This document shows, piece after piece, positions 21,884-33,128 of a DNA stretch of 64,000 bases. The stretch comes from Forficula auricularia. Its lineage: Eukaryota > Arthropoda > Insecta > Dermaptera > Forficulidae. The stretch lies in the NCBI GenBank assembly GCA_024734495.1, contig JALMQS010000225.1:12429573-12493572 (forward strand), written 5' to 3'. The first letter of the stretch is position 1. Every line of letters begins with the position of its first letter. The notes below the pieces were generated by a model. It was given only the letters and a program-made list of their open reading frames with translations. It did no database searches and was not told the origin of the DNA. The translations under genes and the position numbers were made by a program.

Positions 21884-22195
21884 TTAACTAATACATTCAA
21901 TTTTGAGAAACAAATGATAGACATAATTCTAAAATATAACATATAATAATAAACATACAGATATATAATACACAATACATGACAATAAGTAACTATACAC
22001 ATACACATATGAGACAAGACCAAGGAGTGGATTACTGCATTTAAATAAATAATAAATAATGGGACACACACATATACATATATATTTATAAATATATTTA
22101 CAATAATACATATATAATACACAACATATACCTACATATCCACCCTTGCAACAAGTAATATACTGTTTATAAATACTAATTGACGAGATGATTTT

Positions 22196-22516
22196 TTACT
22201 CTTGTTGTGACAAAAGTAATAGTCTCATCTCTCTTTTGAATGCAACTAGGTTCTTAAGTTTTTTTATATGTTCGGGTAAGTTATTGTATGCTCTTAAGCC
22301 CTTATAAAATACATTATTCATTGTACTTGTTTTATTAACTCTACTCAAGTAGAAATCATTTCTCTGTCTTGTCCCGTATGAATGTGTGGGATTCGTTTCA
22401 TCTAATATGTCCATCAGATATTCCGGTGCTAATTGATTTTTAATTTTATAAATAAATACCATAACCTGCATTTCTATACCATTCTTAACATCAAGCCACT
22501 CCAATGTATCAACCAT
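22196..22516 (-). pseudogene. LINE ORF2 C-terminal region
   Basis: The 106-residue frame contains MVFIYKIKNQLAPEYLMD, THSYGTRQRNDFYL and VFYKGLRAYNNLPEHIKK. This is the pattern following the RT domain in jockey/CR1-type ORF2 (a helix with LAP.YL, then a T/N-rich linker, then YN.LP..IK). It ends at a stop just before the 3' UTR. The linking sequence at 22520-22710 still encodes SLVYKTTILPHFMY and IERLQKLQNKAMKNIL in shifted frames. Confidence 0.8.
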
Positions 22517-22713
22517 TGATTTGACCTTGTAAATTTATTAAACTTTAATATATTCTTCATGGCTTTGTTCTGTAGTTTCTGTAGACGCTCGATGTCTGCT
22601 TTACAGAACATATAATATTGTAGGGCAGTACATGAAGTGGGGCAAGATAGTAGTTTTATATACTAGTGATGCCGTATAAGAGGAAAGACATATAGCTATT
22701 CTGCCGAGTACAC

Positions 22714-23175
22714 CTACTTTTTTGTTATTTTATTTATTATATAATTTGCCTGATCCCTGAACATTAGTCCGTCGTCAATTATGATGCCGAGATATTTTAT
22801 TCTGTCAACTTGCTCTAAATTCCTATTTCCAATTTTTAAAGCATTATTTTTGCAATGTCTAAGTTTATTGTTCTTTGTGATCAGCATATATTTTGATTTT
22901 TCAGCATTTAGGCTTAATTTATTGTAATTTAACCAGTCATGTACATCCTCTAATTCTTTATTTAATGTATCAATAATTTTGTTATAATCGTCACCCATCA
23001 TAGTTATTAGCGTGTCATCGGCAAATAGATAAATATCACTTTGCTTAGTCACTCTAACAATGTCATTTATGTATATTAGGAATAGTACTGGACCAAGAAC
23101 ACTACCTTGAGGGACCCCAACTTCAACTTCTCTATTTTCAGAATTATTCTTAAATCTGAATTGCAGTTGTCTCAC
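22714..23175 (-). pseudogene. LINE reverse transcriptase core fragment
   Basis: The 153-residue frame starts inside the RT domain. It shows GVPQGSVLGPVLFLIYINDI (fingers/palm motif), YLFADDTLI with the catalytic Asp pair in FADD near residues 52-54, LNYNKLSLNAEKSKYML and RIKYLGIIIDDGL. These are RT motifs 4 to 7 in order. The first Met is internal; upstream RT and endonuclease sequence is absent. The frame breaks after NKITKK. Confidence 0.9.
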
Positions 23176-23384
23176 TTGATAAATCCTTCATTCCAATAAA
23201 ATAGTGCGTGATTAAAAAATCTCACGAGAGATTTATCATAGATTGTCTTGACTCTCTCGCTAAGAATCTAAAATATCTTTATAGAAATTTCAACTGATTT
23301 TATATTGAGATTTATATTGAGATTTTATATTTTTTATTGATTTTATATTATATTTATTTGATTATATATTATTATTTTATATTA

Positions 23385-23745
23385 TTCGAACTCCCGGGGG
23401 GACATTAACCATGCCCTTCTTGGGTGTGGGTTTGTCTCGACGAAAAATAGACCGATTTTATGACAGGGTTCGGGGAAAGATCCAGTTCCCTACAAATGCG
23501 CAGATATTACTTGCCTGCATATCCGAAGGGGAGACTAGGGAAGCTGGTTCTTCATTTCCTTATATCACTGGGCTGTGATATTTTTTGATGAGTTTTTAGG
23601 TTGCAATTTGTTTTATTTTATTTATTTATTTATTTATTTATTTTTTAATTTTTTTTTTTTTTTTTGTAGAGTTAATGTGAATATATTGGCTGGCAAAATG
23701 GGTTTGTGCCCGATGCCAAGGGAAAAGAAAAAAAAAAAAAAATAT
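23385..23745 (+). repeat. Possible LINE 3' end
   Basis: The segment ends GGCAAAATGGGTTTGTGCCCG, CCAAGGGAAAAG and an A run at 23727-23743. That is suggestive of a non-LTR 3' UTR and poly-A. No coding homology was recovered, so the call is weak. Confidence 0.3.
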
Positions 23746-24232
23746 TGAATGTTTATGAAACTTCATATGTGGGGGAAGTATTACCCTATGCGCTCAGTGA
23801 GTAAAGCTCGACGAGTGGCTGGAATATTGAATTCAATCAAAAATTTTCACTTTTTTTTCCTGGTTAGAATTGTCTAATACATGGACAAATTTATTTCCAA
23901 GCATGATTTAATTCTGTCTGTCTTAATGCCTATACTTAGATTTGTTTTTTCTGACTTCTGGTCTTAACCATTTAGCCAATTATACTTAAGATAATTCAAA
24001 AACAGTCGATTCTAGAAAGTTTGTTCTAATTCCAAAATGTTTTTATTTCTAAAACGAAGAATTTCTAAGATTTTTGGCTGAAACCACTTAGAATAATTGC
24101 ACATCAGAATGCATTCTGATGAGTTTATCTTATTAAAAATATGCTATCTATATGTTATTGGATAAAAATACTTGGTAGGTTTCACATTAAGATATAAAAA
24201 AATAAAACGAATTTATTTTTAGAGAATCTTAA

Positions 24233-24277
24233 ATCTCGATATATATATTTCGGGTGACTAACCCATCTTCAGGAGAT
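24233..24277 (-). ncRNA. Hammerhead ribozyme-like motif
   Basis: The minus strand reads ATCTC, CTGAAGA, stem II TGGGTTAGTCACCC, GAA, ATATATATAT, C, GAGAT. Stem I is five perfect pairs. Stem III is a ten-base palindrome, longer than in the ACGT families. Confidence 0.75.
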
Positions 24278-24336
24278 ACAGAAAGTTACTTTGGGGGAAG
24301 TATTACCCTATACGCTACTATAAAGTTACTTTCTGT

Positions 24337-24381
24337 ATCTCCTGAAGATGGGTTAGTCACCTGAAATATATATATCGAGAT
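24337..24381 (+). ncRNA. Hammerhead ribozyme-like motif
   Basis: The boxes and ATCTC/GAGAT stem I are the same as in the preceding motif. Stem II ends CACCT instead of CACCC, giving a weaker closing pair. Confidence 0.7.
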
Positions 24382-24477
24382 TAAAGATTCTCTAAAAATA
24401 AATTCGTTTTATTTTTTTATATCTTAATGGGAAACCTACCAAGTATTTTTATCCAATAATTTTAAGTTACTTTCTGT

Positions 24478-24522
24478 ATCTCCTGAAGATGGGTTAGTCA
24501 CCCGAAATATATATATCGAGAT
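24478..24522 (+). ncRNA. Hammerhead ribozyme-like motif
   Basis: This is a direct duplicate of the motif 141 bases upstream, with the intact stem II TGGG/CCC. Two directly repeated hammerheads in one strand are the arrangement that could release a unit-length RNA. Confidence 0.75.
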
Positions 24523-24605
24523 TAAAGATTCTCTAAAAATAAATTCGTTTAATTTTTTTATATCTTAATGTGAAACCTACCAAGTATTTTTATCCAATAA
24601 TTTTA

Positions 24606-25356
24606 AAAAATGTTTCACCAAGTACCAACACCAAATTCCTTAAAAACTATCTATATGTGCTTTCAGCCGAAACTTCTCTTATGATAACAATTTAAGCAGC
24701 AAGGCATCAAATCTGCAATAATTAGATTTTGGGCATTCTACCTATAGTTCCAGAATTTCCTGATACAAATCAAGAAAATCAGAAAAAAATAGAATTGATC
24801 AATTAAGAGCTCTTGTACGTTTATAACAAATGAGCTGAAATTTGGCACAGAAATTTGTTTAAATTAATAAAGCTTTACATATGTGCCTTCACCTATTTAA
24901 ATGAAACTGTTATATACCCACATTAATGTAAACAACCCACTTTAAATGATAGCCGACCTCAGTGTTTTCAGATGGTCACGCACATGTTGATGAATTCCTA
25001 AGGTCTATGGATCTATCTGTTGTTTACGAGTTGGCGTTAACTCTGATGCTTAGCCAACTCTCTCTAGTCTGAACCTTCAAGATGGGGGCGTCCATAATGT
25101 ACATTTTTTTTAAATCACGCAAACAAAATTCAACACCGGATGTTGAAGAGTTTTATATTATCTTTTGCTGAGTTTGCTAAGTTAAATATCCTTGGGAATC
25201 CGCTCTCCATCCATGCTACAGACATATTTTAGTCATGATTATTTAAAAGATCATGAAAAATAGTCTCTTTGGGACAAAATTAATTTTATGATCCTGCCAT
25301 TGTATTTTCTAAAAGAAATATACAGAAACCTTATAATTATACCATATGTATACATA
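24606..25356. other. AT-rich stretch, nothing recognised
   Basis: No element ends, arrays or coding homology were seen. Confidence 0.4.
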
Positions 25357-25358
25357 TA

Positions 25359-26287
25359 CAGTAGATTCTCGATAATTCGAATTTATAGGGACCAAACAAA
25401 AAATTCGAATTATCGAGTTTTTCGAAATAGTGAGAGTTCGAATTAAAGAGGGGCTGAAAGTAAAAATTCGAATTGAAGAAAGTTACATTTTATTAAAGAA
25501 ATCCGTGTACATATATGTCATTGTATAAGATTGTGAATGCTGGTAGAAACAAAAATACATATTATAATAATACATGTGGATCAATTTATTTATTATAAAA
25601 AAAGTTATATCATTTCTTCATAAAAAATCGGTTATTTTCGTTTGGGTCGCTTGGTTGGCTGCAATCTGGTCCACAGCATTTTCCAAAGTGCTCACTGCTT
25701 TGAACACACAACCAGATTGGATGTTATCCATTTCGGACTGTTCGAAAAAACGACGCAACCCTCTTAAAAAAAAGGTTGCTTCCTTAGAAGACACCATCGG
25801 AACATCGTCGTCTTCATCTTCACTGTCAGAAATCTGTTGATTGACCACAATTGACTGTTTCATAATGTCTTCATCAGACAATGTACCCGCTGTGGCAACA
25901 TTATTGTCAATATTAACATAATCGTTGAAAGTTATGGGAACCTCTGGAAGTCTGTTCCAAGCACTCAAAAGAGGTCCCTCATCTTGCAGATCTTGTTGAA
26001 CCATATCATTTCCGTCCTTGCATTCCTGACGTACAGGGCCCATTTTAAGGCTGAAACTGCACTAAAGCATTTCAGGGGTGGTGTAGCATGAATCATAGAC
26101 ATTGGAGGGAGGTAAGTTCTTGGAAAAATTGTGGAGTGGGCCGGTCTAGCTTCACTTCGATTTATAGAGGGGACCAAAATACATTGATTTTCTTCGAGTT
26201 ATAGAGGTTCTCTCGGGGGACCGAGGGTTTTCTTCGAATTATAGAGGTTTTCGAATTACCGAGGTTCGATTTATCGAGAGCCTACTG
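25359..26287 (-). mobile_element. Deleted pogo/Tigger transposon
   Basis: The terminal inverted repeats are CAGTAGATTCTCGATAATTC and, at the other end, CAGTAGGCTCTCGATAAATC, flanked by TA on both sides (25357-25358 and 26288-26289). Tigger/pogo elements have such termini and TA duplications. Only the transposase C-terminus remains inside. Confidence 0.85.
25618..26043 (-). pseudogene. Tigger/pogo transposase C-terminal fragment
   Basis: The 141-residue minus-strand frame contains AWNRLPEVPITFNDYVNIDN, DEDIM, an acidic SDSEDEDDD stretch and LRGLRRFFEQSEM. It ends KITDFL. This order (a DDE-domain edge, then F.DYV..D, an acidic linker and a helix near the C-terminus) fits the tail of pogo/Tigger transposases such as those related to TIGD proteins. 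The DNA-binding CENPB region and catalytic triad are deleted, so it cannot transpose itself. Confidence 0.75.
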
Positions 26288-26317
26288 TATAATTATATAA
26301 ATAAAAACAAATCTTTT

Positions 26318-26602
26318 ATAGAACAATCTAGAAACGTTTATTAAAAATTCAGACGTTTCAGTAGAAATTCTCCCTTTATCAATGGAATATTTTAAAATTG
26401 AAAAACAGCTGCCTTAAAAAATAATGATAAAGGAACTCTATACAATAAAATGGGAACTAGAAGCTAGGTGATTCCAAAATTTCTTAGTTTTAAATTATTA
26501 CAGTAAAATACAAATAAAATTCCATTGATAAAGGGAGAATTTCTCCTCAATCGTCTGGATTTTTTATTAAACGCTTCTAAATTGTTCTCTAAAAGATTTC
26601 TA
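26318..26602. repeat. Decayed hammerhead-type palindrome
   Basis: The arms contain AACGTTTATTAAAAATTCAG/ACGTTTCAG and CCATTGATAAAGGGAGAATT in opposite orientation. The segment CATTGATAAAGGGAG...GAAACGTCTG has the order of a hammerhead, but the first box is TTGATAA instead of CTGATGA. The right arm also lost the GAAAC box (CTCAATCGTC). Confidence 0.55.
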
Positions 26603-26654
26603 ATATTTATTTTTTATCATGCTTTTTTAAAACAACCATTTTTCAAATTTTTAA

Positions 26655-27477
26655 TAAGCGGCATGGGGTACCACCTCCCAGTTGAGTCTCTCCAAGTAGT
26701 CTCGGACTATTGTTCACGTGTGCGATGGCGCGTTGTCGTGGAGGGAAATCAGCTTGTCATGTCTTTGTTGATAATCCGGTCTTTTTTCACGCAGAGCACG
26801 GTGCAATTTGATCAGTTCTTGGTGGTAGCGGGTGGCATTGACATTTTCACCAGGTTTCAACAACTCATAGTAGACGATAATCTGCTGATCCCACCAAACG
26901 CACAGCATCGTCTTCCGTCCGAAGCGATTTGGTCTTGGGGAAGATGTTGATGGTTGGCCGGGATCAACCCACGATTTCTTGCGTTTAGGATTCTCATAAT
27001 ATATCCACTTTTCATCCCCATTCACAATCCGATGCAGGAACGACTTTTTTTTGTCTGGCGAGCAAGATTTCATATGTGGTTTGCGTCGCACCATCTGCCT
27101 ATCGTTTAATTCATGCGGCACCCATTTTCCGATCTTTTGAACCTTTCCCATGGCACGTAGGCGCATGGAAATGGTTAGTTGAGTAACACCCAATTGCTCG
27201 GCAAGCATTTTTTGCGATTAGGCCCAAAAGAGACTGTAATTGATGGTCCTCAACGTTCCTGGGTCGATTTTCACGCTTCTTGTCGCTTAGGTCAAAATTG
27301 CCGTGTTTGAACCGATGAAACCAATCTCTGCACGTTTTTTCCGATAAAGCACTGTCGTCATAGGCCTCCACAAGCATTCAATGCGATTCGGCAACCGATT
27401 TTTTCAAATTAAATCAGAAAAGCAGAGGTTCCCGCATATGCTTTTTTTCTGACAAGAAACTAGACATGGATTGCCAA
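26655..27477 (-). pseudogene. Mariner transposase (cecropia-type), truncated
   Basis: Read from 27477 on the minus strand it begins MSSFLSEKKHMREPLLF. The helix-turn-helix part follows (SALSEKTCRDWFHRFKHGNF, DLSDK), then a second helix LAEQLGVTQLTISMRLRAMG, WVPHEL, and the catalytic segment GDEKWIYYENPKRKKSW with the first Asp. LCVWWDQQ and the second catalytic Asp in LHDNAPSHT come next. The third Asp (SPDLAPSD block) is lost because the copy ends near 26655 after VVPHA. A stop near codon 18, a frameshift near 27380 and another after DNAPSHT disrupt it. A Helentron-like copy abuts the start codon. Confidence 0.85.
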
Positions 27478-27480
27478 AGA

Positions 27481-27928
27481 ATAAACTGCAACGGATCGTT
27501 GCTAAACTTTATCCAAATTCATTTGAAATATTAATATGGTTTATTCCTTTATTATTAATCAGATTTCACTTGCTATTTGCAGTTCATGTTGACTTTAATT
27601 CAAAAATAATGATCGATTCTTATTTAAAAGTCGAAGAATAACCATTCTACTATTCGATTTTTGACATTTCGGTTGTTATTGGTCAACCATTGTACTGAAG
27701 ACATGGAGGAATCGGCTTAAAATCAAAAATAACAATCGATTATTATCTAATACTAGAGGAATGATCTTATTGCATTCCATTTTTGATGTTTTGACTATTA
27801 ATGGCAACCTCTACTGAAAACCGGGAAGAATCGACTTAAAATCAAAAAGACTAAATTCTTTTATGGCAAACAACTCAAGCTTGAGCGATTACAATACTTT
27901 ACCCATGCTTCGCATTGGATAAGGTAAA
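27481..27928 (-). mobile_element. Helentron-like element, copy 4, internally deleted
   Basis: It has the terminal hairpin CTGCAACGGATCGTTGC, TTTATCCAAATTCATTTG and about two minisatellite units. It then jumps at CAAGCTTGAG straight to the other end (CGATTACAATACTTTACCCATGCTTCGCATTGGATAAGG). It sits immediately upstream of the mariner coding start, probably as an insertion in the mariner. Confidence 0.7.
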
Positions 27929-28756
27929 AATGTATGTTGTTGTATGAAATTGCTGGTGATTTGCACTGATTAATGTTTACAAATGTTAAAATCATAAAAA
28001 AAGGTTATAACATGTCGGTAAAGTAGCTTAAAATGCTCACTAACGCATACTATGAGCGATGCACGGTTTTTAACTTATACACCTGGTATATTTCTAGATT
28101 GTTCTATCAGAGATTTATATTTGTTTATATTCATTAAACAATCAATAAAATTTTTCTATAATTATATATAACCTAGAATATAATAAAATATTATCCTAAA
28201 TTGACATAAAGCCTGTTCTTAAAACTGAATACATAGATAGATAGATCCATAGATACGAATTGCTTGTTCTTTCTCTTCTTCCAGAGAGATTTATCTCTCA
28301 TATTCGATCTAATTTTATTTTTTAAATCTATAGGTTTTTTTTTGATATATGTTTTTTTCTTTCGCGCGAGTCACCTGAAAGAAAAACACTTACATACACA
28401 CAGACAAAAAACAAAGTCTGTCGGTAATCATTAAAAATCAATTCATCATTTGAAATCAACAACATCAAGGCTTTTCTAATGAACATATTTTAATGCAATA
28501 GATAAAAGGAGACACCGACAGGTTGATGCCTTTTTTTTCTTTATACCTATTCTCTTATTCAATCTTTAATTTATTTTTAGGTCAGCTTCTGTTTTTTTTT
28601 TTAATTCTAACTATAAACATATGTTAAAGAGATATTAGTTTAATGATAGGGATACAAAAAGAACTAGTGTTTTCTCTAAAATTCTTGAGATGGGATGGGT
28701 GATATAATTTTGGGATTAATTTAAGTGAAAAAAAGGTGATTAAATCAAAGGTTTTA
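27929..28756. other. AT-rich stretch, nothing recognised
   Basis: T-rich runs and short simple repeats only. Confidence 0.4.
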
Positions 28757-28882
28757 GAATAAACCGGGGGGTGAACCACGTCCCAATATCGTGTACACTT
28801 CCACTTCCACTTTCATTTACAATTAGAAGACAATAGATGAAGGGGCATTATCTAAAAATTTCTGTGCCTATATCATATATTG

Positions 28883-29373
28883 TCACGTGACAAACTTTTT
28901 GAACTAATTAGCAAAATCTATAAATTGGGAATCATCCCAAAAGATTTCGAAAAAAACAAAATAGTCACACTTCCCAAAAAGACAGGCGCGGATAAATGTG
29001 AAAATTTCAGGACCATCAGCCTAACCTCACATGCCTCCAAAATCCTAACCAAAATAATCCAAAGAAGAATAGAACAAAGAGTTGAAGAAAATCTGGGGGA
29101 AGACCAGTTCGGCTTTAGAAGAAACAGAGGCACCCGAGAAGCAATTCTTCTCTTAGACTAATAATAGAAAGGGCTTTTATCAGGGAAGAATCTGTCTACA
29201 TCGGATTCATAGACCTAGAAAAACCATTCGATAACGTCAATTGGGAAATTATGTTTAAAATATTAAAACAGGCGGGAATAAAATTCAGGGAGAGAAGACT
29301 AATCTACAATCTATATCAAAACCAGACGGCAATAATAAATATTTGGAGATGAGCAAAGAGAAGCCAAAATAAA
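28883..29373 (+). pseudogene. LINE reverse transcriptase, N-terminal RT part
   Basis: It opens within the RT fingers: IYKLGIIPKDFEKNKIVTLP, FRTISLTSHASKIL, EENLGEDQFGFRRNRGTREA. After a stop at 29159 the homology continues as VYIGFIDLEKPFDNVNW (the first catalytic Asp motif, F.DLEKAFD type) to about 29370. The pattern fits an endonuclease-type LINE; RTE, L1 or a neighbouring clade cannot be separated here. The upstream endonuclease is missing through 5' truncation. Confidence 0.85.
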
Positions 29374-31167
29374 ATAAACTGCAACGGATCGTTGCTAAAC
29401 TTTATCCAAATTCATTTGAAATATTAATATGTTTGTTCCTTTATTATTAATCAGATATCACTTGCAATTTGTAGTTCATATTGACATTAATTCAAAAATA
29501 ATTCTCATTTAAGAGTCGAGGAATAACCATTCCACATTGGATTTTTGACATTTCGGTTATTATTGTAACCATTGCTGAAGACATAGAGGAATCGACTTAA
29601 AATCAAAAATAGCCATCGATTCTCATCTAATACTTGAGGAATAACAATTCTACATTAGGTTTTTGACGTTTCGATTATTATTGGTAACCATTGCTGAAGA
29701 CATGGAGGAATCGACTTAAAATCAAAAATAACGATCGATTCTCATCTAATACTAGAGGAATAACCTTATTGCATTCAATTTTTGATGTTTTGACCACCAA
29801 TGGCAACCTCTATTGAAAACGTGGAAGAATCGACTTAAAATCAAAAAGACTAAATTCTTTTATGGCAAACAACTCAAACTTGAGTTATTTGCATAAAAGA
29901 ATTTATCGTTATATTTGATTTTATGTCGATTCCTCCATGTCTTCAGCAATGGTTACCAATAATAATCGAAACGTCAAAAACCTAATGTAGAATTGTTATT
30001 CCTCAAGTATTAGATGAGAATCGATGTCTATTTTTTATTTTAAGTCGATTCCTCCATGTCTTCAGCAATGGTTACCAATAAAAACCGAAATGTCAAAAAT
30101 CCAATATAGAATGGTTATTCCTCAAGTATTAGATGAGAATCGATGGCTATTTTTGATTTTAAGTCGATTCCTCCATGTCTTCAGCAATGGTTACCAATAA
30201 AAACCGAAATGTCAAAAATCCAATATAGAATGATTATTCCTCAAGTACTAGATGAGAATCAATCGCCATTTTTGGTTTAAAGTCGATTTCTCTATGTCTT
30301 CAGCAATGGTTACTAATAAAAACCGAAACGTCAAAAATCCAATATAGAATGATTATTCCTCAAGTACTAGATGAGAATCAATCGCTATTTTTGGTTTAAA
30401 ATCGATTTCTCTGTCTTCAGCAAAGGTAACGGATAAGAAAACAACGCAGTTGCTATGGTTACTCATAAAAATTCCTCCCAAATTTTTAGCATTTCACAGA
30501 GAGAAGCCTATCCATTCTTACTTAAGCAAGGCTAAATGAGCTATATTAAAACTTTCAAATGAATAAATTTTAAAGAATTTAAAAAATTAAAAAAAGTACC
30601 ATCTTACTCTAGAGTAAAGTACTTTAAAATATAATTTTACTAAAAACTTTATTTAACCTTTTTTGTGGTCCCCAAGGTACTTAATTAGGATATTAAATTT
30701 CATCAAAATTGGTTAAGCCATTTTCAAGATATTTAGAAAAAACTAAAAAAGTACTGAAATAAAGTACTAATGTTTGTGGGCCGATATGTACCAAAAACTA
30801 ATCAGCGCTTCATTTTGTTAAACTAATGGTAGGTTTTCAATTTCATTTCAATCGGTGTAACGGTGTGGAAACAATCGTGGGCCAAAAAAACGATAACATA
30901 CATCCATCCATACATACATCCATACATACATCCATCCATACATCCGCACGCACTAAATGAAAAAATCGCACTTTTTAGCCTCTCGACGAGACCCCTTGTA
31001 ATTTTTGGCAAAACCGTCACGTGCTAAAATTCAACCTAATTGAATACTACAATTTGTGACTTTAATTGAGTCCATGGGTTCCGTAGTCTTTACCTGAGGA
31101 CCCTTTGAAGCCACGCTTGCCCCGAGAGCGATTACAATACTTTACCCATGCTTTGCATTGGATAAAG
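29374..31167 (-). mobile_element. Helentron-like element with opposing minisatellites, copy 5
   Basis: It is full length and reversed relative to copy 2. It opens with TAAACTGCAACGGATCGTTG and closes with CTTTGCATTGGATAAAGT. The minisatellite runs in one direction to about 29875 and in the other from about 29890 to 30430, followed by the AT-rich block and an ATCC/ATAC microsatellite at 30901-30952. It lies between the codons for EAKI and KGVRQGC of the LINE. Joining the two flanks restores the reading frame, with ambiguity only in the number of A residues. Confidence 0.8.
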
Positions 31168-32071
31168 TAAAAAAGGTGTAAGACAAGGATGTGTGCTGTC
31201 ACCCATGATTTTCAACTTATACATAGAAGAAGCGATTAAAGAATTCAAAGACAAAATTGATACAGGTATCGAAATCCAAGGTCAAAAGATCGCTATGTTA
31301 AGATTTGCCGATGACATTGCCCTTCTAGGAAGCAATAAAAAAGAATTAGAGGACGCCCTGAATGGAATTAACCAAATCCTAATAGAAGAAATCAAAATGA
31401 AAATAAACAAGAATAAAACCAAGGTCCTAGTATGTACAAAAAAAGAACAAACGAGACAGGAATGCATCAAAATTAACCAAGAAAACCTAGAAGGAGTTAA
31501 GGAATTCCGCTACCTAGGAAGTAAAATAACATGGGATGGGAGGAGCGAAAACGAAATTAAATCAAGAATTGCCCAAGCAAAAATGGGGTTTAATTCAAAA
31601 CAAAAACTACTATGCTCCTCCTCAATCAGCTTAGAAAACAGGAAGTTGCTATTGAAGACATAAGTATGGAGCATAGCCATGTACGGGTGTGAAACCTGGA
31701 CAATTAGAAAAGCGGAGAGAAAGAGATTAGAGGCTTTCGAAATGTGGTGCTACAGAAGAATGATGAATATCAAATGGATGGATAAAATTACAAATGAAGA
31801 AGTTCTTGGAAGAATCGGAGAAAGAAGAACCTTGTGGAAGAGTCTGAAGAAGAGAAGAGGTCAGATGATGGGGCACACACTGAGACATGGGGGACTGCTT
31901 AGGGATATCTTGGAGGGGGAGGTGGGAAAGAAAAGGGGAAGGGGAAGACCCAGATTAGAATATTTCAACCAAATAATTGGGGATATGGGATGCCAGACAT
32001 TTAGAGAGGTCAAACAGCTGGCGGGGGACAGAGTCGAGTGGAGACGGATTGTTGCATCAAACCAGTCTTAG
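31168..32071 (+). pseudogene. LINE reverse transcriptase, palm to C-terminus
   Basis: It resumes with KGVRQGCVLSPMIFNLYIEE. It then shows RFADDIALLGS with the catalytic Asp pair near 31303-31320, EFRYLGSKITWDG, and after one stop at 31662 the C-terminal part MYGCETWTIRKAERKRLEAF, WCYRRMMNIKW, MMGHTLRHGGLL and GRGRPRLEYFNQI. This GH.LRH...GRGRPR tail is typical of arthropod endonuclease-RT LINEs. It ends IVASNQS at 32071, just before the ATG-rich 3' tail. Confidence 0.9.
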
Positions 32072-32104
32072 GACTGTATACTCAATGATGATGATCATAT
32101 ATTG

Positions 32105-32225
32105 CGATTCAGAGAGAGGTTTTTGTCTCGAGGGTGTGAGCTGACTGCCCGGATAGCGTGTTAGTTCTCAGGTTCGACTCCTGGGGAGATGAATCCCCTC
32201 TGATATCGCAATTTAATAATATTTC
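32105..32225 (+). repeat. tRNA-like repeat with complementary ends
   Basis: GTGAGCTGACTGCCCGG is A-box-like, and CTCAGGTTCGACTCCTGGGG is a good B box with a paired T arm. The outer segments TCAGAGAGAGG and CCCCTCTGA pair. It is related in design but not closely in sequence to the 18.9 and 45 kb repeats. Confidence 0.55.
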
Positions 32226-32430
32226 TACTAAAATCTTAGAATTTGTCCGAAAAAGATTGATTGAATTTTGTCTCTTTTAAAATACATCTTGGTTAATCTG
32301 AACCCGAGCTGATTTTTTGAAAAAACTACCAACTATTTTCAAAAAAAAAAGATGCTCAAAACTTTAATTCTACATAATTCAAAAGACGTGTACACCTAAT
32401 TCCAATCGCGGTTGACCCCTCAGAATAATC

Positions 32431-32871
32431 TATTAGAAATGTAAGAATTATCATAACGAATAAAATTTTCTTTTCGAAGATTGAAACATTGAATTATGCA
32501 TGCTAACCACTTGGCTATTATACTAGTTATTAACTAAGTTAATGCAAAATTTTATATTCATTACGAATATGAAAATGACGATTTGAAAACTGATATACTT
32601 TTTTTCGAATTATGTCATTTTTTAAAGTGTATGTTCTAGGGAAATTAATTTTAGATTCTGAACGCTTGCGGAACTGTTTCAAAATTACTTTTAAATTAAT
32701 TTGCTTTTTTAAATATTTTTTGTAGATTCACTATTCAACTACCAAAGGAGAAGTGAAATTAAATTAAAATCTCAACCTCTAAAAGTAAACGTTTTCTCTT
32801 TATTCAAATGTTCAACAAGGAAGTGGAACTGAAATTTTTAAAAATGGTAACTTAAATATATTTTTATATAT
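32431..32871. other. AT-rich stretch, nothing recognised
   Basis: No features supported. Confidence 0.4.
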
Positions 32872-33128
32872 CACTAGCTTGCCAAGGCCCGCCTCTCGGC
32901 GGGCAACTTTTGCTACCCACATGGGGGCTTCGCCCCTTGACCCCCACGTGGCTGCTTTATTGATGTTTTATTAGTAACAGAGAATAAATATAATTGTTTT
33001 ATTATAAAGTCTTAAATAGACATAATTTGTGATTCTATTTAACTGCAATATACACTCATAACAAATAAGATGAAACAAATATTTAAAATGTATTAAAAAT
33101 CTCTATTTATAAAAAATTCTCTTATTCT

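Larger units (their letters stand above)
21765..23180 (-). mobile_element. Jockey/CR1-like LINE, 5'-truncated
   Basis: On the minus strand an RT fragment is followed by its C-terminal region, a roughly 400-base 3' UTR with a long TA run, and an end TGGCTAATAAAGATTATTATAATTA with an AATAAA signal. The 5' half of the element is missing. At least one frame break separates the two coding blocks. Confidence 0.8.
24155..24605. mobile_element. Hammerhead-bearing unit with three motifs
   Basis: A left arm (minus orientation) faces two direct right-arm copies. All carry TCTAAAAATAAATTCGTTTA and a GGATAAAAATACTTGGTAGG end. The right-hand duplication has a period of about 141 bases. A 43-base piece of the same end is found alone at 57.03 kb. 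Confidence 0.75.
28883..32093 (+). mobile_element. 5'-truncated LINE interrupted by a Helentron-like element
   Basis: An 11-bp duplication ATCATATATTG flanks it (28872-28882 and 32094-32104). The 3' end is an ATGATGATG run. The LINE sequence is split at about 29373 and resumes near 31167. It lies inside the hAT-like element. A near-identical shorter copy is at 51126-51851. Confidence 0.85.
28765..32422. mobile_element. hAT-like element of the 206-bp MITE family, disrupted by insertions
   Basis: The left end is CGGGGGGTGAACCACG and the right end, reversed, is TGAGGGGTCAACCGCG. They are flanked by GAATAAAC (28757-28764) and GAATAATC (32423-32430), an 8-bp duplication with one mismatch. GTGTACAC with TTCCA lies just inside both ends, as in the MITE at 8289-8494. 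After removal of the LINE and its nested element, about 435 bp of the original remain, with no transposase visible. Confidence 0.7.

Noticed and set aside
21805..22122. A hydrophobic 105-residue frame resembling a membrane protein
   Set aside because: Its sequence is the TA microsatellite and AT-rich LINE 3' UTR.
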